Assembly (NCBI GenBank): GCA_047495785.1
Contig: JBLDXI010000009.1
Location: forward strand, 682,001 to 746,000
Source of the DNA: Lepidodermella squamata
Taxonomy: Eukaryota; Gastrotricha
Reading direction: 5' to 3'
Length of the DNA: 64,000 nt
Positions within the stretch are counted from its first letter, which is position 1. Every line of letters begins with the position of its first letter. A program made the position numbers and the translations under genes. Under the pieces are notes generated by a model that saw only the letters and a list, made by a program, of their open reading frames with translations, was not told the origin of the DNA and did not search any database. Positions 9,088 through 21,858 of the stretch are shown here, piece by piece.

Positions 9088-10859
9088 ATGAGTTTTCCAA
9101 ATTTCTATTTATATTCTTCAAAGCCTATACTCAACCAAATGTAATATACTTTATTTTCTTTATAGCTCCGTCATTAAATTATCTTATATTTTGGCTCCGT
9201 GAATTACCTCTTGTAAATTATCTCTACTCTTGTAAATATTCCTCCAAACTAGTCTTTTGGTAGCTTTCTTGCTACGACGGCGTTTGTAGGCTTCGCTGAG
9301 TGAGTGGAAAAGCCACCTGGGCACTAATGCCTGGGCCCTGGAGAAACAGTCAGCAATAACTGGAGTACCAGGGGTAGGGATTTCAATTAAGTAGTTATTA
9401 AACCAGTTTCAAACTTTCCTAGAGCGTAAGCTCGCGATTTTCTCACAAGCTCCGCCTTATGGTGAAAGCTTGAGTCCGTCAGGGCGAGGAGAAATCGTAA
9501 ATCCTGATCCTGATCCTGATTCCACGCCAGAAAATCCTACCTTAGAAGTGCACGACCATTGATAATCTACGATCATCCTCCTTCCCTCACACTGAGTGTG
9601 GCGGCGAAACTCTTCGGAGTGTACAGTTGTAATCATCATTACGCTTGTGATTTGGTAAAACAGCACCAGTCATAAAAGTCTGGAGTACTGTGTGTTCCTT
9701 TGCGCGATTGCAGCCTGATCATATTTACCGTTATTTGTTTTATTGGGGCCAGCAGTACTTCAAATACATATAGTAGCGTCGGGCGTTTTTATCGTAGTTT
9801 AGTACCGCAGCATCCAGCATCTAAAACATGACTTAAAGTACTGTCTTTGTTCTAAATAATAAAATCCCCGTTTCGGTACCGTGCCTTCATGCAAGTGCGA
9901 TGGACATTACCGTTCGATTAACGGAATAGAATTCACGCTAAGGAATTATATACCGGGTGAATTTTTTCCCTTTTTGTGCTGTTTAATCAAATCACGAACG
10001 ATTAGAAGTCCTATCGGCTGGTTGCTGATTTTTACGCGACATTCGATTCTGACACGGATAGGCCTGCAGCCACCGCTTAATGCATACTTTCATAACTACG
10101 CCTTCCTCCTTTCTAGAATCGAAATTGGCAATTGGCTTTGGTAAAACCACTACTAATTCATGGATGGCTTATATCTCCTAACCAACCACCAACCGATGAC
10201 CCGTTTGTCCACTCTAAATGCAAATGCCTCTTGAGGGAGAAGATGGTGGTGGTTTATTTTGAGTGTATAGTGTATAGTGTATGTCGCTATTGATGCTGAG
10301 ACAGGGGCGCGGGGAAAAGGGAGAAGTGATGATAGGGCCTGCGTGAATTGAGTTATTCATCCTTAGTCTCGCTCTCGCTGCTCGTTCGTGATGCCTGAAA
10401 TCTTGCAAATAACAAATTTTAGACGCCCTATATTGAATTTGCATTTTTTGAAGAGTAACAGCTGATGCTTGTTTATTATTCGCCTGTTTTATTCCACGGC
10501 GTAACAAAGTACAAACTATGGTGCCCGGTGCCTTTTCAATGCGTGCTTCTCATTTGCTCACAACTTTACTATTTGGGTTCTGAAATTTTTAACTCGGATT
10601 ACCTGGAAACCTCCTACTATACAGCATTCCTTTTGAAGCTATCCTTGGTTCTGGCCGCAATATTTTTCGGGAACTGGTCCTGACCATATATTTTATTCTG
10701 TTTAGTGGCAGAATACACAGTATCATACACAATACCTATCATTCTAGCAAAAATAAAATTAACACTACCCTAAATGATGCTTTTGGCGCCACCGTGCAAC
10801 CCCTGGCACGCTAAAAAATTGCGATTATCTACGCCTCTGCCCACTGCTATGGGCCTTTT
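9088..10859. other. Intergenic, includes probable 3' UTR of the older LINE
   Basis: The first ~250 bases after the RT stop (with runs such as gtaaattatctctactcttg and a GC-rich block at 9280-9350) are probably the 3' tail of the older LINE. The rest is non-coding as far as I can see. Minor simple repeats occur at 9505-9522 (cctgat units) and 10257-10282 (gtgtata units). No gene is supported. Confidence 0.4.
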
Positions 10860-11056
10860 CCAATTTCGTTGGTAGAAGTGCCCTCTCCGATGGTTCACTC
10901 CACGAGGGCGTCGCTCTCAGAGGGTTTAGTTTAAGGTTAGAGTTAGATTGAGGATTGGGGTTAGGGTCAGGTTAGGTTGGGGCGGAGTGAACAATCTGAG
11001 AGGGAGACCTCTGAGAGCGACGCCCTCTTAGAGGGCACTTCTACCAACAAAATTGG
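10860..11056. mobile_element. Inverted-repeat (MITE/foldback-like) element with telomere-like core
   Basis: The left arm begins at 10860 (ccaatttcgttggtagaag) and the right arm ends at 11056; the outer 27 bp match as an inverted repeat with one mismatch. An inner 20-bp block (gagggcgtcgctctcagagg, from 10903) also matches inverted, but is offset by 17 extra bases in the left arm. Between the arms lies degenerate TTAGGG/TTAGGTT-like sequence (about 10925-10979). No transposase is present, so it would be non-autonomous. No clear target duplication could be assigned. Confidence 0.7.
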
Positions 11057-11089
11057 AGGAGGCAAGCCAGGCTTCGATTTTCGAAAGAT

Positions 11090-11168
11090 CAATTCTGTTC
11101 GTCGCGAAAATATTAGCTCGCGAAATTTCGCACGCCTCTTTTTCGCGCTTTTTCACGTATACAGTATT
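11090..11168. repeat. CGCGAA-rich dispersed repeat, copy 1
   Basis: Blocks gtcgcgaaaatatta and ctcgcgaaatttcgc ending in cacgtatacagtatt, related to the array at 40911-41012. It directly adjoins the inverted-repeat element at 10860-11056. Confidence 0.5.
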
Positions 11169-11337
11169 GGCCTGACCTGTGGTCCAAACTTTTATTGGAT
11201 AAGAAGATCTTAAGATTGATTTCCACATCAGCCAACTTGGATGATATTTTGACGCATCTAGCTTTTTTTACGCATGAAATTAATTCTTCAGCGAATTCCA
11301 TATAACTCCAAACATTTGTTCCATTCCAATCATTTGA

Positions 11338-14300
11338 ATGGACGTCCTGGCGTTGACAAGATCAGCGTACGAAGAGATAGCTCTGCATGGTCATATTGGT
11401 AATGTACTACCCGCGAAGTTTGTCATTAAAAATTGTTTTTTTTTCTCAACAGGTGTTTGCGTTCAAGACTTGTGGTCTAAACTTGGAGATAATAGCGGCC
11501 TTGATGCTCTGTGCCAGCAGTTTATATTTCGTCAATTACTCAACTATGATTCAGTGATGTTTTTAAAGGCCGACGAGGGCTTCAGTGAGCCGTTCTCAAA
11601 CTTGCCCAAAGTTTTGTACAATAACGAACGAACTCTGGCGATCGTCGACACCGACGGTTCAGCAGCAGCTGCTCTTTCTGCTGTGAGTGTATAAGCTTTT
11701 GTAACGTCTCGACTAACGATACCTTTTATTAGCCTTGCAATTTCAAGAGAGATGCATCTTGGAGGGATATTTCTGACGAATTGAAAGCTGAAGTATTGAG
11801 CAATGGCGTAGACTATGTAACAATTGACAAGAAATATGGCAGACAGCTACGCGCCGCGGTCCGGCATCCGGAGCTCACTCAGTTGAATGGTGCATGGGAT
11901 CCTTTGGTTCCCTTGCCTTCCCGGTGCTCGGTATTGGTAAATTACCTCAGCCGCCAAGGCATAGAAGGAGGATTGTCTTGCGGAGCTATAAGTCCACTGA
12001 ACCAAGCTATTGGCGTCAAGTCGACGACAATTTTTCATTTGAAAAAGATATCAAAACTGTATAATTTAATTCGATGGCGCAAAATATTGGTTAAAAAAGC
12101 TCGGCTCAGTCGAAGCACAACAAGTGGAACTTGCGCGGTGCTACCTCGATTTGTCTCGCCAAGCTTTCTGTTACCTGATCGAATGATCACATTGGCGAAG
12201 AAGTTGGCAGATTTTATTTCAAAGTCTTCTCCTAACGATAAAACTATCGAGCTTCGGCAGTGTACGTCAAGTTTGAGTTGGAGTGGCAAGACAGTCAGAT
12301 CGGTTTTGCACGCATTCCCCGAGAATTTCACTGTTAGCTATTGCAGGTTTCATCATACATTTTTTAATTTCCGGTCTTGCGGTTTAGGTTTCTTTCAGAA
12401 AGGGCGCAGCGGCTGACAGTATCACAGGTTGAATAAATTATGAATTACAAATGACCCAGACTCTAATTGAATGACCGCTGTGTCTAGGTGGCGATGTCGA
12501 AGATAGCGAAGAGTCTAAGACAAGTTTGGACGAAACGAAAAGCGGCCAGAGAATGTTTAAAGTCATCACCCTTCAAAAGCCATTAGCGCCTGTTCTTGGG
12601 TTCGGCACCGCCAAGGCGAAAGCTGAACCCGAAGACATAGAACGAGACAATGACGATACGATACTAAATGAGGATGAAGAGGATGACATGTCCGTAGCGG
12701 TTGACCTTGGTGATAGTGCCATTATGGGTCAGTTATTTGTAGCGAGAACACCGTTGCGTGTCATTTACGAGCGAATCGCCGCCGCCGGTGACATCGGCAT
12801 CACGCTGCAAGATCTGAGATCGTCTCCGAATTTGGGAATCATCCTATCCATGTTAAGGAGGTAATCTGAATTTAATCTGTTCAGATAAATTCAGATAAAT
12901 TTTATTTTCAGGCATATCAAAATGTTGGTTGCAGCCGGTTACATAAAGTGGGCTAATGATCAAATCGGCCGACAACATGTCAAGAGGTATTTCGCGGTAA
13001 ACACTGCGATGAATCTCCCCAACGAGTGCCAGAAATCGACTTACAAAAATAAAAAACCAGCCAAAGTTAGCAACTTGGAAATCGAGCTTGTCGCATCTTC
13101 ATCTGAAACATCGCTGACCCCATGCCCGTCTCCAGCAATTCCCCGTTCGATATTTTCAGCGTCGCTCGTGGCTTCGGCCCGTAAGCAAGTCATCGAATCA
13201 TGCTTAGCCGACCGACGCGCTCTGCTGTTATCAGAATTGACTGCTAAATTGAGAACTGTGGATAGCAAAACACAAGGTTCTGTTGATCGACGAACGGTTG
13301 TGCGAATGTGTAACGAGTTGATCGAGGACAAAAAAATCGGATGTGTCGTGAAATCTTTGAAGAATTCGGTGAGAATTTAACCGCAAACTGCCTAATTTCA
13401 TTTAAAGCTAATTATCACAGAAGGGTGACGTTACGGTCTATACGGCCTACGGTGTTGAATCTGACGATGAGGCTGTTATTGGAGCAGTGGCTCGCCGTGA
13501 TCGCTGCGTCAAACCAGTGGCTGTACCTGTTTCGGACGCAAGTGAAGTTGTCTGTGGTCCATTGCGCATTCGGCAAATAAGTTCTGGTCGCGTTGCATTG
13601 CTTTATCCGCGGTTGCAGCGCGTCGAGATACTCCATTCATTTTTGTGGTATCTTGTTTACGGCGAGGGCAAGGCCGCAGATGTAAGCCGTTCTCTATTAT
13701 TTTTTGTTTGCCTGTCAGCTTAATTGTCGTTTGTCACTTTCAGCTGACAGGCCAGTTGGCATCGTGTGCCGCGCATATAGGCAAGCTGAACAAAACAGAA
13801 GACCTACCTAACAGGTGGATGCGAATAAGCCATGTTTTGGACGCTATGCCGTTGCACCTACTCGCTTTCATCTGTCCTATCGCACTTGCGATTCTTCCTC
13901 CAGCTGCTGTCACGGCTGCTATCAATAACGGCTTGACTTTCAGTCAACTTGCGCCCGACCTTCGTGCATCTGCGTTGCATACGTAAATGAAAACGAACAG
14001 ACTATAAGATGAGTACAATTTTATTGGTAATTTTTTAGGTGGGGGTCATTTTCGTTAGCCGGAGAATTGCGTGAGCAAATGTTGGTGCTGAATGCCCTTG
14101 GACTCGTGACGTTTTTGGAGAGACGCAGCCATTCGACTAGCCACCTGAGAACGTGCATTTATGTCCACAAAGCTGCTCCTATCGTACCGCTCCCGTTAGC
14201 TACTGAAACAGACGCCCAAGACAAAATTTTGACGAAAAAACTGACCGAATTTAACTCTTTCAAAGATGTCGTAACGTTTTGGTCCGATTTGCGTAATGAA

Positions 14301-17235
14301 AGTATTTTATCGCCTTCTCGTCTTCCGGTGAAAAATGAAGCCAAAGCGGAGGAAAAACCGGAGGAGAAGACAAAAAAATCACGGTTGGCTGAACTGTGCC
14401 GCCTCTCTTTTCATGTGCCAAACTTTGGCGCCGTGCCGGAGGTTCGGCAGAAATTGATTGGCAATGGCCAGGGGCCTGGCGGTTGCGATTCTCGCATTCG
14501 GCTGTCGGTCAGTACGTTCTGGAACGCCTGCAAATGGTCCGCTGTGCCCAGGTTGGACGAAGAAGTGTTGTCGAATGGCCTCAGTCAACGTCGTAGAACC
14601 AAATTGATGGCGTTGGCGGGTAGCTGCCGCCGCCGGAAGCGTAGAAATACTAGCGGCGTAGCTGGTCGGCCGAAAAAAGCTCGCGTTGCACCTGTCGTAC
14701 CGGAGGAATCTCTGCAGGTGAAAGCAGCAAAGGCCAAGCTGAAAGCAATTCGGAAAAGGACTATCGGTACGATGGAAGGAGCGTCTAGTTCAAAGCAGGC
14801 GAGAAAATCTGCGCCAAAGTCGAAAGCTGATAAAAAGTCTGGGGTTACCAGACGTCGTCGGCGGATTATCAGACCCCCGCACATCGTGACTCAGTCGGAC
14901 AACGTGGATTTCGCTGAAGACAACGGTAGAATTTACAAGACCCTTCAAGCTTTAATTGACACGATGGCCTCTTACGATTCAAAATTCGCTGTGAGCGGAG
15001 TCATTCCAAGGAACGACGATGAGCTGAAGCCGTTCGCCGATCGAGACATCGCCACCCTGGCCCTTTTGGTTTTCCACGCCTGTGTCACTGTGTCAACCCC
15101 GAAAGATGTGTTGCAATTGCAAGCGACCCCTTCGTTTCAGGACGTGCGCCGAGCTGCTGTCTTCCCGACTCTTGAAGTCTCGCATCGAGGCTGGGTTTCA
15201 CATGCCGGTGATTTGTTAGCCCAATTGTATCCGTCCCACAAGCAAACCAGTTTGATATTCCAATTCATTTTATCTGCAATCACCTGCATTTTATCTGATC
15301 CGGTAAAATATATTCATATTTCTATTGATATTGATTGATAATGAAAATTAATGATGTAGGCTGTTAGCGAAATGGCGGCCAACCCTCAGTCTCCATCGGC
15401 CATGAAAAAGCTTTGGGAGCTGGTTTTTGACAATTTAAAGTTTGTTTAGCTTCAAAAAATGACATGTTTATTCATTCAAGTACGATGTTTTAGAAACACA
15501 ACTTTCTACGAGGAAGTGCTGCGACAAGTTCATTACAGCACAACAAAATATCGAACGGCATTGATCGCTAATATCACTGAGGCGTCTGAAGTCGGGAAAC
15601 TCCGCGTAGTCAGCGAATTCTGGGGCCCGCATTGCAACGATATTTGGTCGCGAATGATGGTGTTTGAAAAGTTGTACCTTAGACCGAAGGTCAATCTGGT
15701 GGAGGAGGAAAATCGCATTCGCGGCTGTATTGCTGAGCAAACGATGTGTGCGTTTTTGATTTGCACACGACTGACTCAATCATCAACGCCTCAAAGTGGA
15801 CCCGATGAAGATATGCTTATTTTTGATCAACTCAACTCGGGCGCTACAGTACCCGCCGTCGAAGTCGGTCGTTCCGCTGTTTATCGGCAGCTGGTCGCGA
15901 GTGACTGCTCTACAATTCAGCGCGCCCTGGCCCGCTTAATGGCGGCTAAAATCACCAAGCGCGATTTTGTGGACTCGGTACTGTACAACAAAAGCAAAGC
16001 CCACGACCCGGCAGAACATGATTCAGCTGACGCGCATATCGGTGATTATTCGTTGACATCGAACGTCCGGTTCCAAATCGCTAGCAGCCATGCTGTTAAC
16101 AGCTCAAATATCATGTCGCGCATCGGTGCATTCCTGCTAAAAGCGGTGTCTTCATCTGAATCCGGTTTTACTTTCGATTTAAGGACCTCAAATCGGCAAG
16201 ACCCGGTGTTTAGGCAATTCACCTCGCCTCTCGGTGTTGTCTGTCTTGCCGGCGCGATATATTCGAGGGCTGATAACTTCAAGTTTGATCTCGGCGTTGT
16301 TCCTCTCGACCAGGTCGTGGTGTGTCCAGACCAAACCGAGCAAAGTTCGCGCAAAAATCCCGAAATCGAGCTCTCCGTTTGGCCTCTGATTCTGCAGGTC
16401 AACAAAGAACATTTGTCGACTTACGCCCCAATACACGATATGGTGCCACCGCCTAGTGTTTTAAAACACAAGGTGAAAATTCAGCCGGACGATGATCCCG
16501 CTTTTTGTGATCCATACAACGTTTCAGACGACATTTTAGCCAAAGTGTTAGCGGAACGTTTGCCGGGGAATGTTCCGTTAATTCCGTCGTATGTGAAGCT
16601 TTACCGAACCATCCATGGCTTTGGCATTGGTGGTTGCTCTTATTTTGAGTTGGCTCAAAAGTTTCCCGATGCCAACTTACGGGGGCTGGCCTCTGCTCTG
16701 TTAGAAGCGGAACTGGTCATCAATGTGGGCCACTTTGAGGAAAAGTTGGTTGCAACAAATATTGCTAGCTCCATCTGGCTCATGAGTTCGCCACCTATGT
16801 TTCCTTGGCCTTGGTCCAACGCAGATGGAAGTGTCAACTGGCTGACACTTCGAACTCTTCTAGCCTCAATAGTTTTGATTGTAGTTGATTGGCCAGGAAT
16901 CTCGGATACGGCAATTTCAAAGCGATTGGGCGCAGCTATTTCTTTCATTGCTCTTTCCCGTCTGTTAAAGGTAACTTAAACTTAATACTTGGTTCGCTGT
17001 TTCACGGTTTTAAAAATTTCAGATGCTCGAAGATGCGGAAGTTGTTGAGCGAATGACTTTTCGTGTTGAGGCGACGCCTACTGGGCTGTTCGACGAGGCA
17101 CCTGAGATATCCTTGAGTGATCTAACCGTTGATATCGATGAACCTCGGTCTAATGTGTTTTGGATAAAACCCGACGGATTGTTGAAGCTTTCAGTTCTCA
17201 TGTGTGCCGCTACTTGCCGACAGCCGGCTGTCTAA
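11338..17235 (+). CDS. GTF3C1: General transcription factor 3C subunit 1 (TFIIIC, B-box binding)
   Basis: Twelve exons: 11338-11398, 11453-11682, 11733-12346, 12399-12427, 12488-12860, 12912-13368, 13421-13681, 13744-13982, 14039-15302, 15360-15439, 15494-16970, 17023-17235. All phases agree and give 1765 aa, somewhat shorter than the human protein (~2100 aa). It is the largest TFIIIC subunit, which binds the B box of tRNA genes and recruits TFIIIB for RNA polymerase III. The start (MDVLALTRSAYEEIALHG, then VCVQDLW) matches the N-terminal helix of the family. Residues ~215-330 hold an acidic linker followed by a winged-helix-like block (RTPLRVIYERIAAAGDIGIT...HIKMLVAAGYIKW). A Lys/Arg-rich linker lies near residue 900. 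A competing acceptor (12387) before exon 4 breaks the frame, so 12399 was chosen. AATAAA lies at 17272, just after the stop. Confidence 0.85.
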
Positions 17236-17967
17236 GTCTTGTTTTTACCAGTGATAATTAGTGACGTTAGAAATAAAAACGAAGAATTTCAACATAATCC
17301 GGATTTATTAGATTGCATGGTCGATCGCAAGTTAGCAATTCATTCATATAAGTTTTAACAGGGATAAATTCAGCAGTAAAAACAATAAGCTGCAAAACGC
17401 TGAGCATAAGCGGTTGGAAAACGACTGAGAAGTTTCATTGATCAGGCGGCTGCTACCAAAAGTTGCGTGGAATAAAGCAACAAAAACGCGAGCAAAACCG
17501 AAACAAATTTGAAGAAAGCTCTATTACTGGTTTGCAACGTAAATGTGACAATCAGGGTGCAAATGGAAGAGCAAAGCTATAAATAACTAGAACTAGGTTC
17601 TGATGCAAATCATTCTACCAGTGAAAAACCAGTCTATAAAATGAGCAACAAGGGCGGATGAAAGATGAATTATGGTAATGCACGAGCTGCTGTGGCGACT
17701 ACAGTCTTTCTGATCTGACAACAGCATGACATTAGCAAACTATAGCGTCCAGGTTGAGATTTGGGTATATTGAAGTTTACCAAGGCAGATAACAAAGGAT
17801 AATTCTTCGAAAAAATAAAGAAAATCAGCTTGAACAATAATATATTGCAATATAATGGAGGAATCGATCCTTGGTGCAAAAACTGAGACAGTTCCTTTAA
17901 ACCCAACACCGTCCGTTTTGCCATGAGGAACACACGTGCAATATGAATACAACCTTTGAAACTAAAA
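17236..17967. other. Spacer between convergent GTF3C1 and SPECC1L
   Basis: Holds the 3' UTRs of two converging genes; an AATAAA for GTF3C1 is at 17272-17277. Nothing else is seen. Confidence 0.5.
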
Positions 17968-20900
17968 TTAGGATTGCTGAGATTGCAGAGCGACCAGGTC
18001 AGGGAGCTCGAAGCATTTGTAAATCGCAGTTACGTACGCCATAATTCGTTGCCAATCTGCAAAAGACATTTAATCCGATAAAATGTTAAGTTCCATCTAC
18101 TGATAACTCACCTGGTCTCTCTGTGGCCAACATTTCGTCGATATCAAGCATTCGCGGGACCCCAACACTTTCAGCCGCTTGGAATGCAATCGTGAAATTC
18201 TTGCGACGCTCATTGATCGAGCTGTTAGCTTCCATTTCAGAAACCAGCTGGTTGTATGGTACGCTGTCGGGCAGGTAAGAATGCAACAGAGCACAGAACG
18301 CTAAACCATCGGCCCATGAGCTGCTGAAATTAGTTACTTCAATCCTTTGGTATCCCAAAGTTTGGTTCTGAACCCATTTCAACAAAGCGTTCCGCTTCGA
18401 TCCACCCATCTGCTTGGCCAGCAGTGAAAGAGGGTCTTTAATTAGATCGCACATCATCGTGCGAGAAATTGTCAAACGAGAACCGCCATTAGACTGATTA
18501 GGCGTGTTAGTCGAGTCCCCTCCTGCGCCTTCGCCGTTATTGCACTGCGGGGTACTGGTCACAATTGCAATAGGCGAAGAGGATACAGCCGTGCTGCTTA
18601 GGGACGGTAACGGACAAGGCGGAGAAGACGCGATAGCAATCGGCGTGGCATTCATCGAGCCAGCACCTGTCGAGGAGGCTACTGATAAAGGACGAGAAGA
18701 CTTGGCACCACTCGAGGATGCTGTGGTTGACACAACACCCGAGGAAGACGATGACGAATCTGTAGAAAGATTGACGCTGGAGGTCTTCCGAAGAACCGGC
18801 CTCACTGAGGATGTTCCGTTTGACGAGGTAGGGGTCGTGATTTCAGCGGCGTTTGAGCTAACCGCGTGCGTGGCAGGTGACGAACGACTCGCAGAAAGCA
18901 CCGAAACAGGCGAAGCTGTACCAGATGGACTCCCGCCGTGGCTAAGCGAAGACGGGTCGTTGCTGCGACGAACGGGCGACCCCGTAACGCTGTGATGATG
19001 GTGGCTGGTCAAAAGGGCAGCAGCAGCCACAGCCGCAGCGGTCGCAGCGTTGTTAGACGCAGCAGGGCCGCCGGTTTTCACCTGAGCTTCAATCGACCGG
19101 ATCAACGACTTGACCGACAGCTGCTGAGTCGTAGCCGCCGTAGTGGCGGTTGCGTTGGACGAAGCCGCCCTAAATCTCTGCATAGTCGCCGCAGCTGCCA
19201 ATTCCCGTTCGGTGGTCGATTGCTGAAGGGTTGATCTGAGGCGTGTGTTTTCTTCAACCAAACGAGCGCGCTCTTGCGAAAGCTGACGATGTTGCTCTTG
19301 CAGGGCAGCGTGTTCCTCGGATAAACGATCAAGGTTTTCCTTCGTTTCAACACACATATTATTAGCGACTACGACAGCCATTTGCAGATCGCGCTGAAAT
19401 TGCCGCCACTCCTCTGAATCTTCCGAATGCCTTCGCCTGGCTTCAGACAACTCGCTCTCCAATTCGGCAACCCGCCGTGATGCTCCGTCTAGTCTGATTC
19501 GGAGAGCGGCTAAATCAGCATTTTGCGACTCAGCAGCTCGAGCTAGTTGATCGAGCTGTTGCTGGCTGGATAGCAGTTCCTGCTCGAAAGAAGCACGCTC
19601 GCGCACTACGACAGCTAATCGAGCATCCAATTCGGCGGTGGCCGCTTGTGCAGCAGTTAACTGGTCCCGAACCCGGGCCAGCTCTCTATTCGCGATGACA
19701 AGGCGCTCTTCGACATCGGCCAATCTGTGCTCCATGCGAGCTTTTTCGCTTCGAAGAGCATCCGCTGAGTTCGATTCAGTTTCGTTATTAGTTGACGAAC
19801 TGTTGCCAGTATTTCGCGTCCGCTCATTCTCGAGTAATACTCGCAAACGCTCCAGTTCACCGTCTTTTATAAGCAGCTCTTCCGTGAGTTGTTTCGCCTT
19901 GTCGCAAGCTTGCCGCTTTTCAGTCTCCAAGCGGGAGATGCGTACCTCGCGATCAGCAAGTCTATCTCGAAGTTGGCCATTAGTGTCAAATAGTTCTCGC
20001 AAATCGTATTCAGATGCAGTCAGTGCATTCGATAACTCGGCCTGGCGCAGCAGAAGTTCGTCCCTTTCCTCTTCGCCTCGCTTAACAAGTTCTGCTAGTT
20101 GCTGCTCGTACTCCGATCGGTCAATCGAATCACCATCGCTGAGCAGTAGCGCTTTTAAATGCTCGATTTGAACACGGCAATTTTCCAGTTTTTGCGTCTG
20201 TGCACACAAGGATGCGAGCAGGACAGCTCGCTCGTCCGCAAGTCGCTCGTTTTCTTCTTGCAGCTCGTTAACGGTCTTTTGCATTTCTACAAGTTCTTGC
20301 ACGGTTGCTTGCAACTCTTCATTCGTGCTGTAATTTGTCTCTTCCATCATAGCGATTTTGTCGCGTAGATTTGCCACGTCTGTAGCTGGGGCGGGACCAT
20401 TAGCCCCAGACTGACTAGAGTGCCCCATGACGAAGCTAGCAAGTGCAGCACTAGGCGCATCACACTCACCGCCAGACTTGCAACTGTGACGATCCCAAGT
20501 GTCACCCGAAATCACAGAATGGCCCCCACCTCCGCCGAGGGTGCCCCTAATATCGGCCGAAAAGCAAGACGATCCGTGATCGGGGGTGTGAACAGCTGTC
20601 CGGCCGCATTCGGATCCACCACCCGACCCTGCCTGCCCAGCAGCTTCAGGTGCCGTGTTCGAAGTCGCAGCGTTCTGCTGTTGTTGCTGCTGACTTTGTT
20701 GAAGTAACGAAAGTTTTTCCGCATCAGTTAATTGCTCGAACGCGCCTCCTGAAATTTCTCTTAACTTGTCTCGCAGCATTTTGTTTTCGGCTCGCACCGA
20801 GTCGTTTTCGGCTTGAATCTTCAAATGATCAGCCATGTTTTGAGACATCTGCCGCAGTTCAATTTTGTACATTTCGATTTCGCTCTTGCGTTTTTCAGTA

Positions 20901-21649
20901 AGCTGCGTTAATTCAGAAATGCGTGACTCAAGTTGCTTTTTCTCGCTTTCAAACGTCGCCAGAAGTTCGGCGTTGTATGCCATGGCTGCGTTAGCGCTTG
21001 ACTTTCGCTGAACAGTTGAATGATGGCCATTGGAAAAACTGCCACTGCGAGTGCATGTAATATTTTGTGCACTAGCAGCGCGGCGAATAGGTACGCCAGT
21101 TGCTCCACCACTGCCATTGACATGGGCCTCCCCAGCGTTTTCGTGGCTCAACTGGAGGCTTGAAGCCGCTCGCTATAGAAAAACAGGCTTGAAACTTGCA
21201 AAACTTATAAATGGAATATATTACTTTGATAACGTGCGAGTCATCGACCGAGCGACGTGGCCGAATTCCATTAGCAATACTTGATCTTTTGGCCATATCA
21301 CACGAGAGCCTATGATTAACTTGTGATGACTGGGAATTCCCATTGCTTTGACTTGTCGTTTGGGAAAAGTGAAACGGAATAAGGCGTGCGCCGCCTATTC
21401 TCAGGCCACCAGCCTTCGAAGTCGATAGGCTGCTTGAAGAGCGTCTAGCTGACAACGATGACTTGCGATTCGGCTGGATAAAAAAAAATTCATTAAGGCA
21501 TAAGTAATATTGAAACGAATTACCTGGGATACCATTAGGGGTGGCAAACTTGACTCCTGGCGACTGTGATCGCCATCGTTGATCGTTGGGTTCAAAAATC
21601 CGAGTTTTGATCCCAGCATTGACTGCTCGATACCCAAAGAAGCGGCCAT
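17968..21649 (-). CDS. SPECC1L: Cytospin / SPECC1-like coiled-coil and CH-domain protein
   Basis: Four exons on the minus strand (21524-21649, 21225-21473, 18112-21151, 17968-18056) give 1167 aa, near the ~1117 aa of human SPECC1L. Family members link actin and microtubules at the cortex and act in cytokinesis and cell adhesion. The N-terminus is Ser/Arg-rich. Coiled coil covers about 180-790, broken near 280-400 by a Gly/Ser-rich stretch, with a long Ser/Thr/Ala-rich linker to about 1000. A single calponin-homology domain fills ~1041-1155 (KRNALLKWVQNQT...WADGLAFCALLHSYLP...DWQRIMAYVTAIYKCFE); the last exon supplies its final helix. The start was chosen at 21649 because the overlapping ATG at 21653 hits a stop after splicing. 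A single C-terminal CH domain after a coiled coil is diagnostic of cytospins. Confidence 0.9.
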
Positions 21650-21858
21650 TCATGTCACCCAGTCTCGAATTTGATGAATAATTATTTCAAATCATTCTAT
21701 GGCAAATAAATTGAATATCGGCATTTTTCTAATCATATCAATTAATCGTTGAAATAAAATGTCTATAAAATTCAGCTCGGAATTCATATTAAAATTGTAA
21801 ATACAAATTGAATGACGATGATATGGATCAACAATCTCTATCAGCACCGGTAGCGTAG

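Noticed and set aside
10925-10979. Interstitial telomere array
   Set aside because: The TTAGGG-like units are degenerate and short, and they lie inside an inverted-repeat element, so this is not evidence for a chromosome end or fusion.
18504-18995. 163-codon plus-strand frame inside SPECC1L
   Set aside because: Antisense of the Ser/Thr-rich linker exon; no conserved features.
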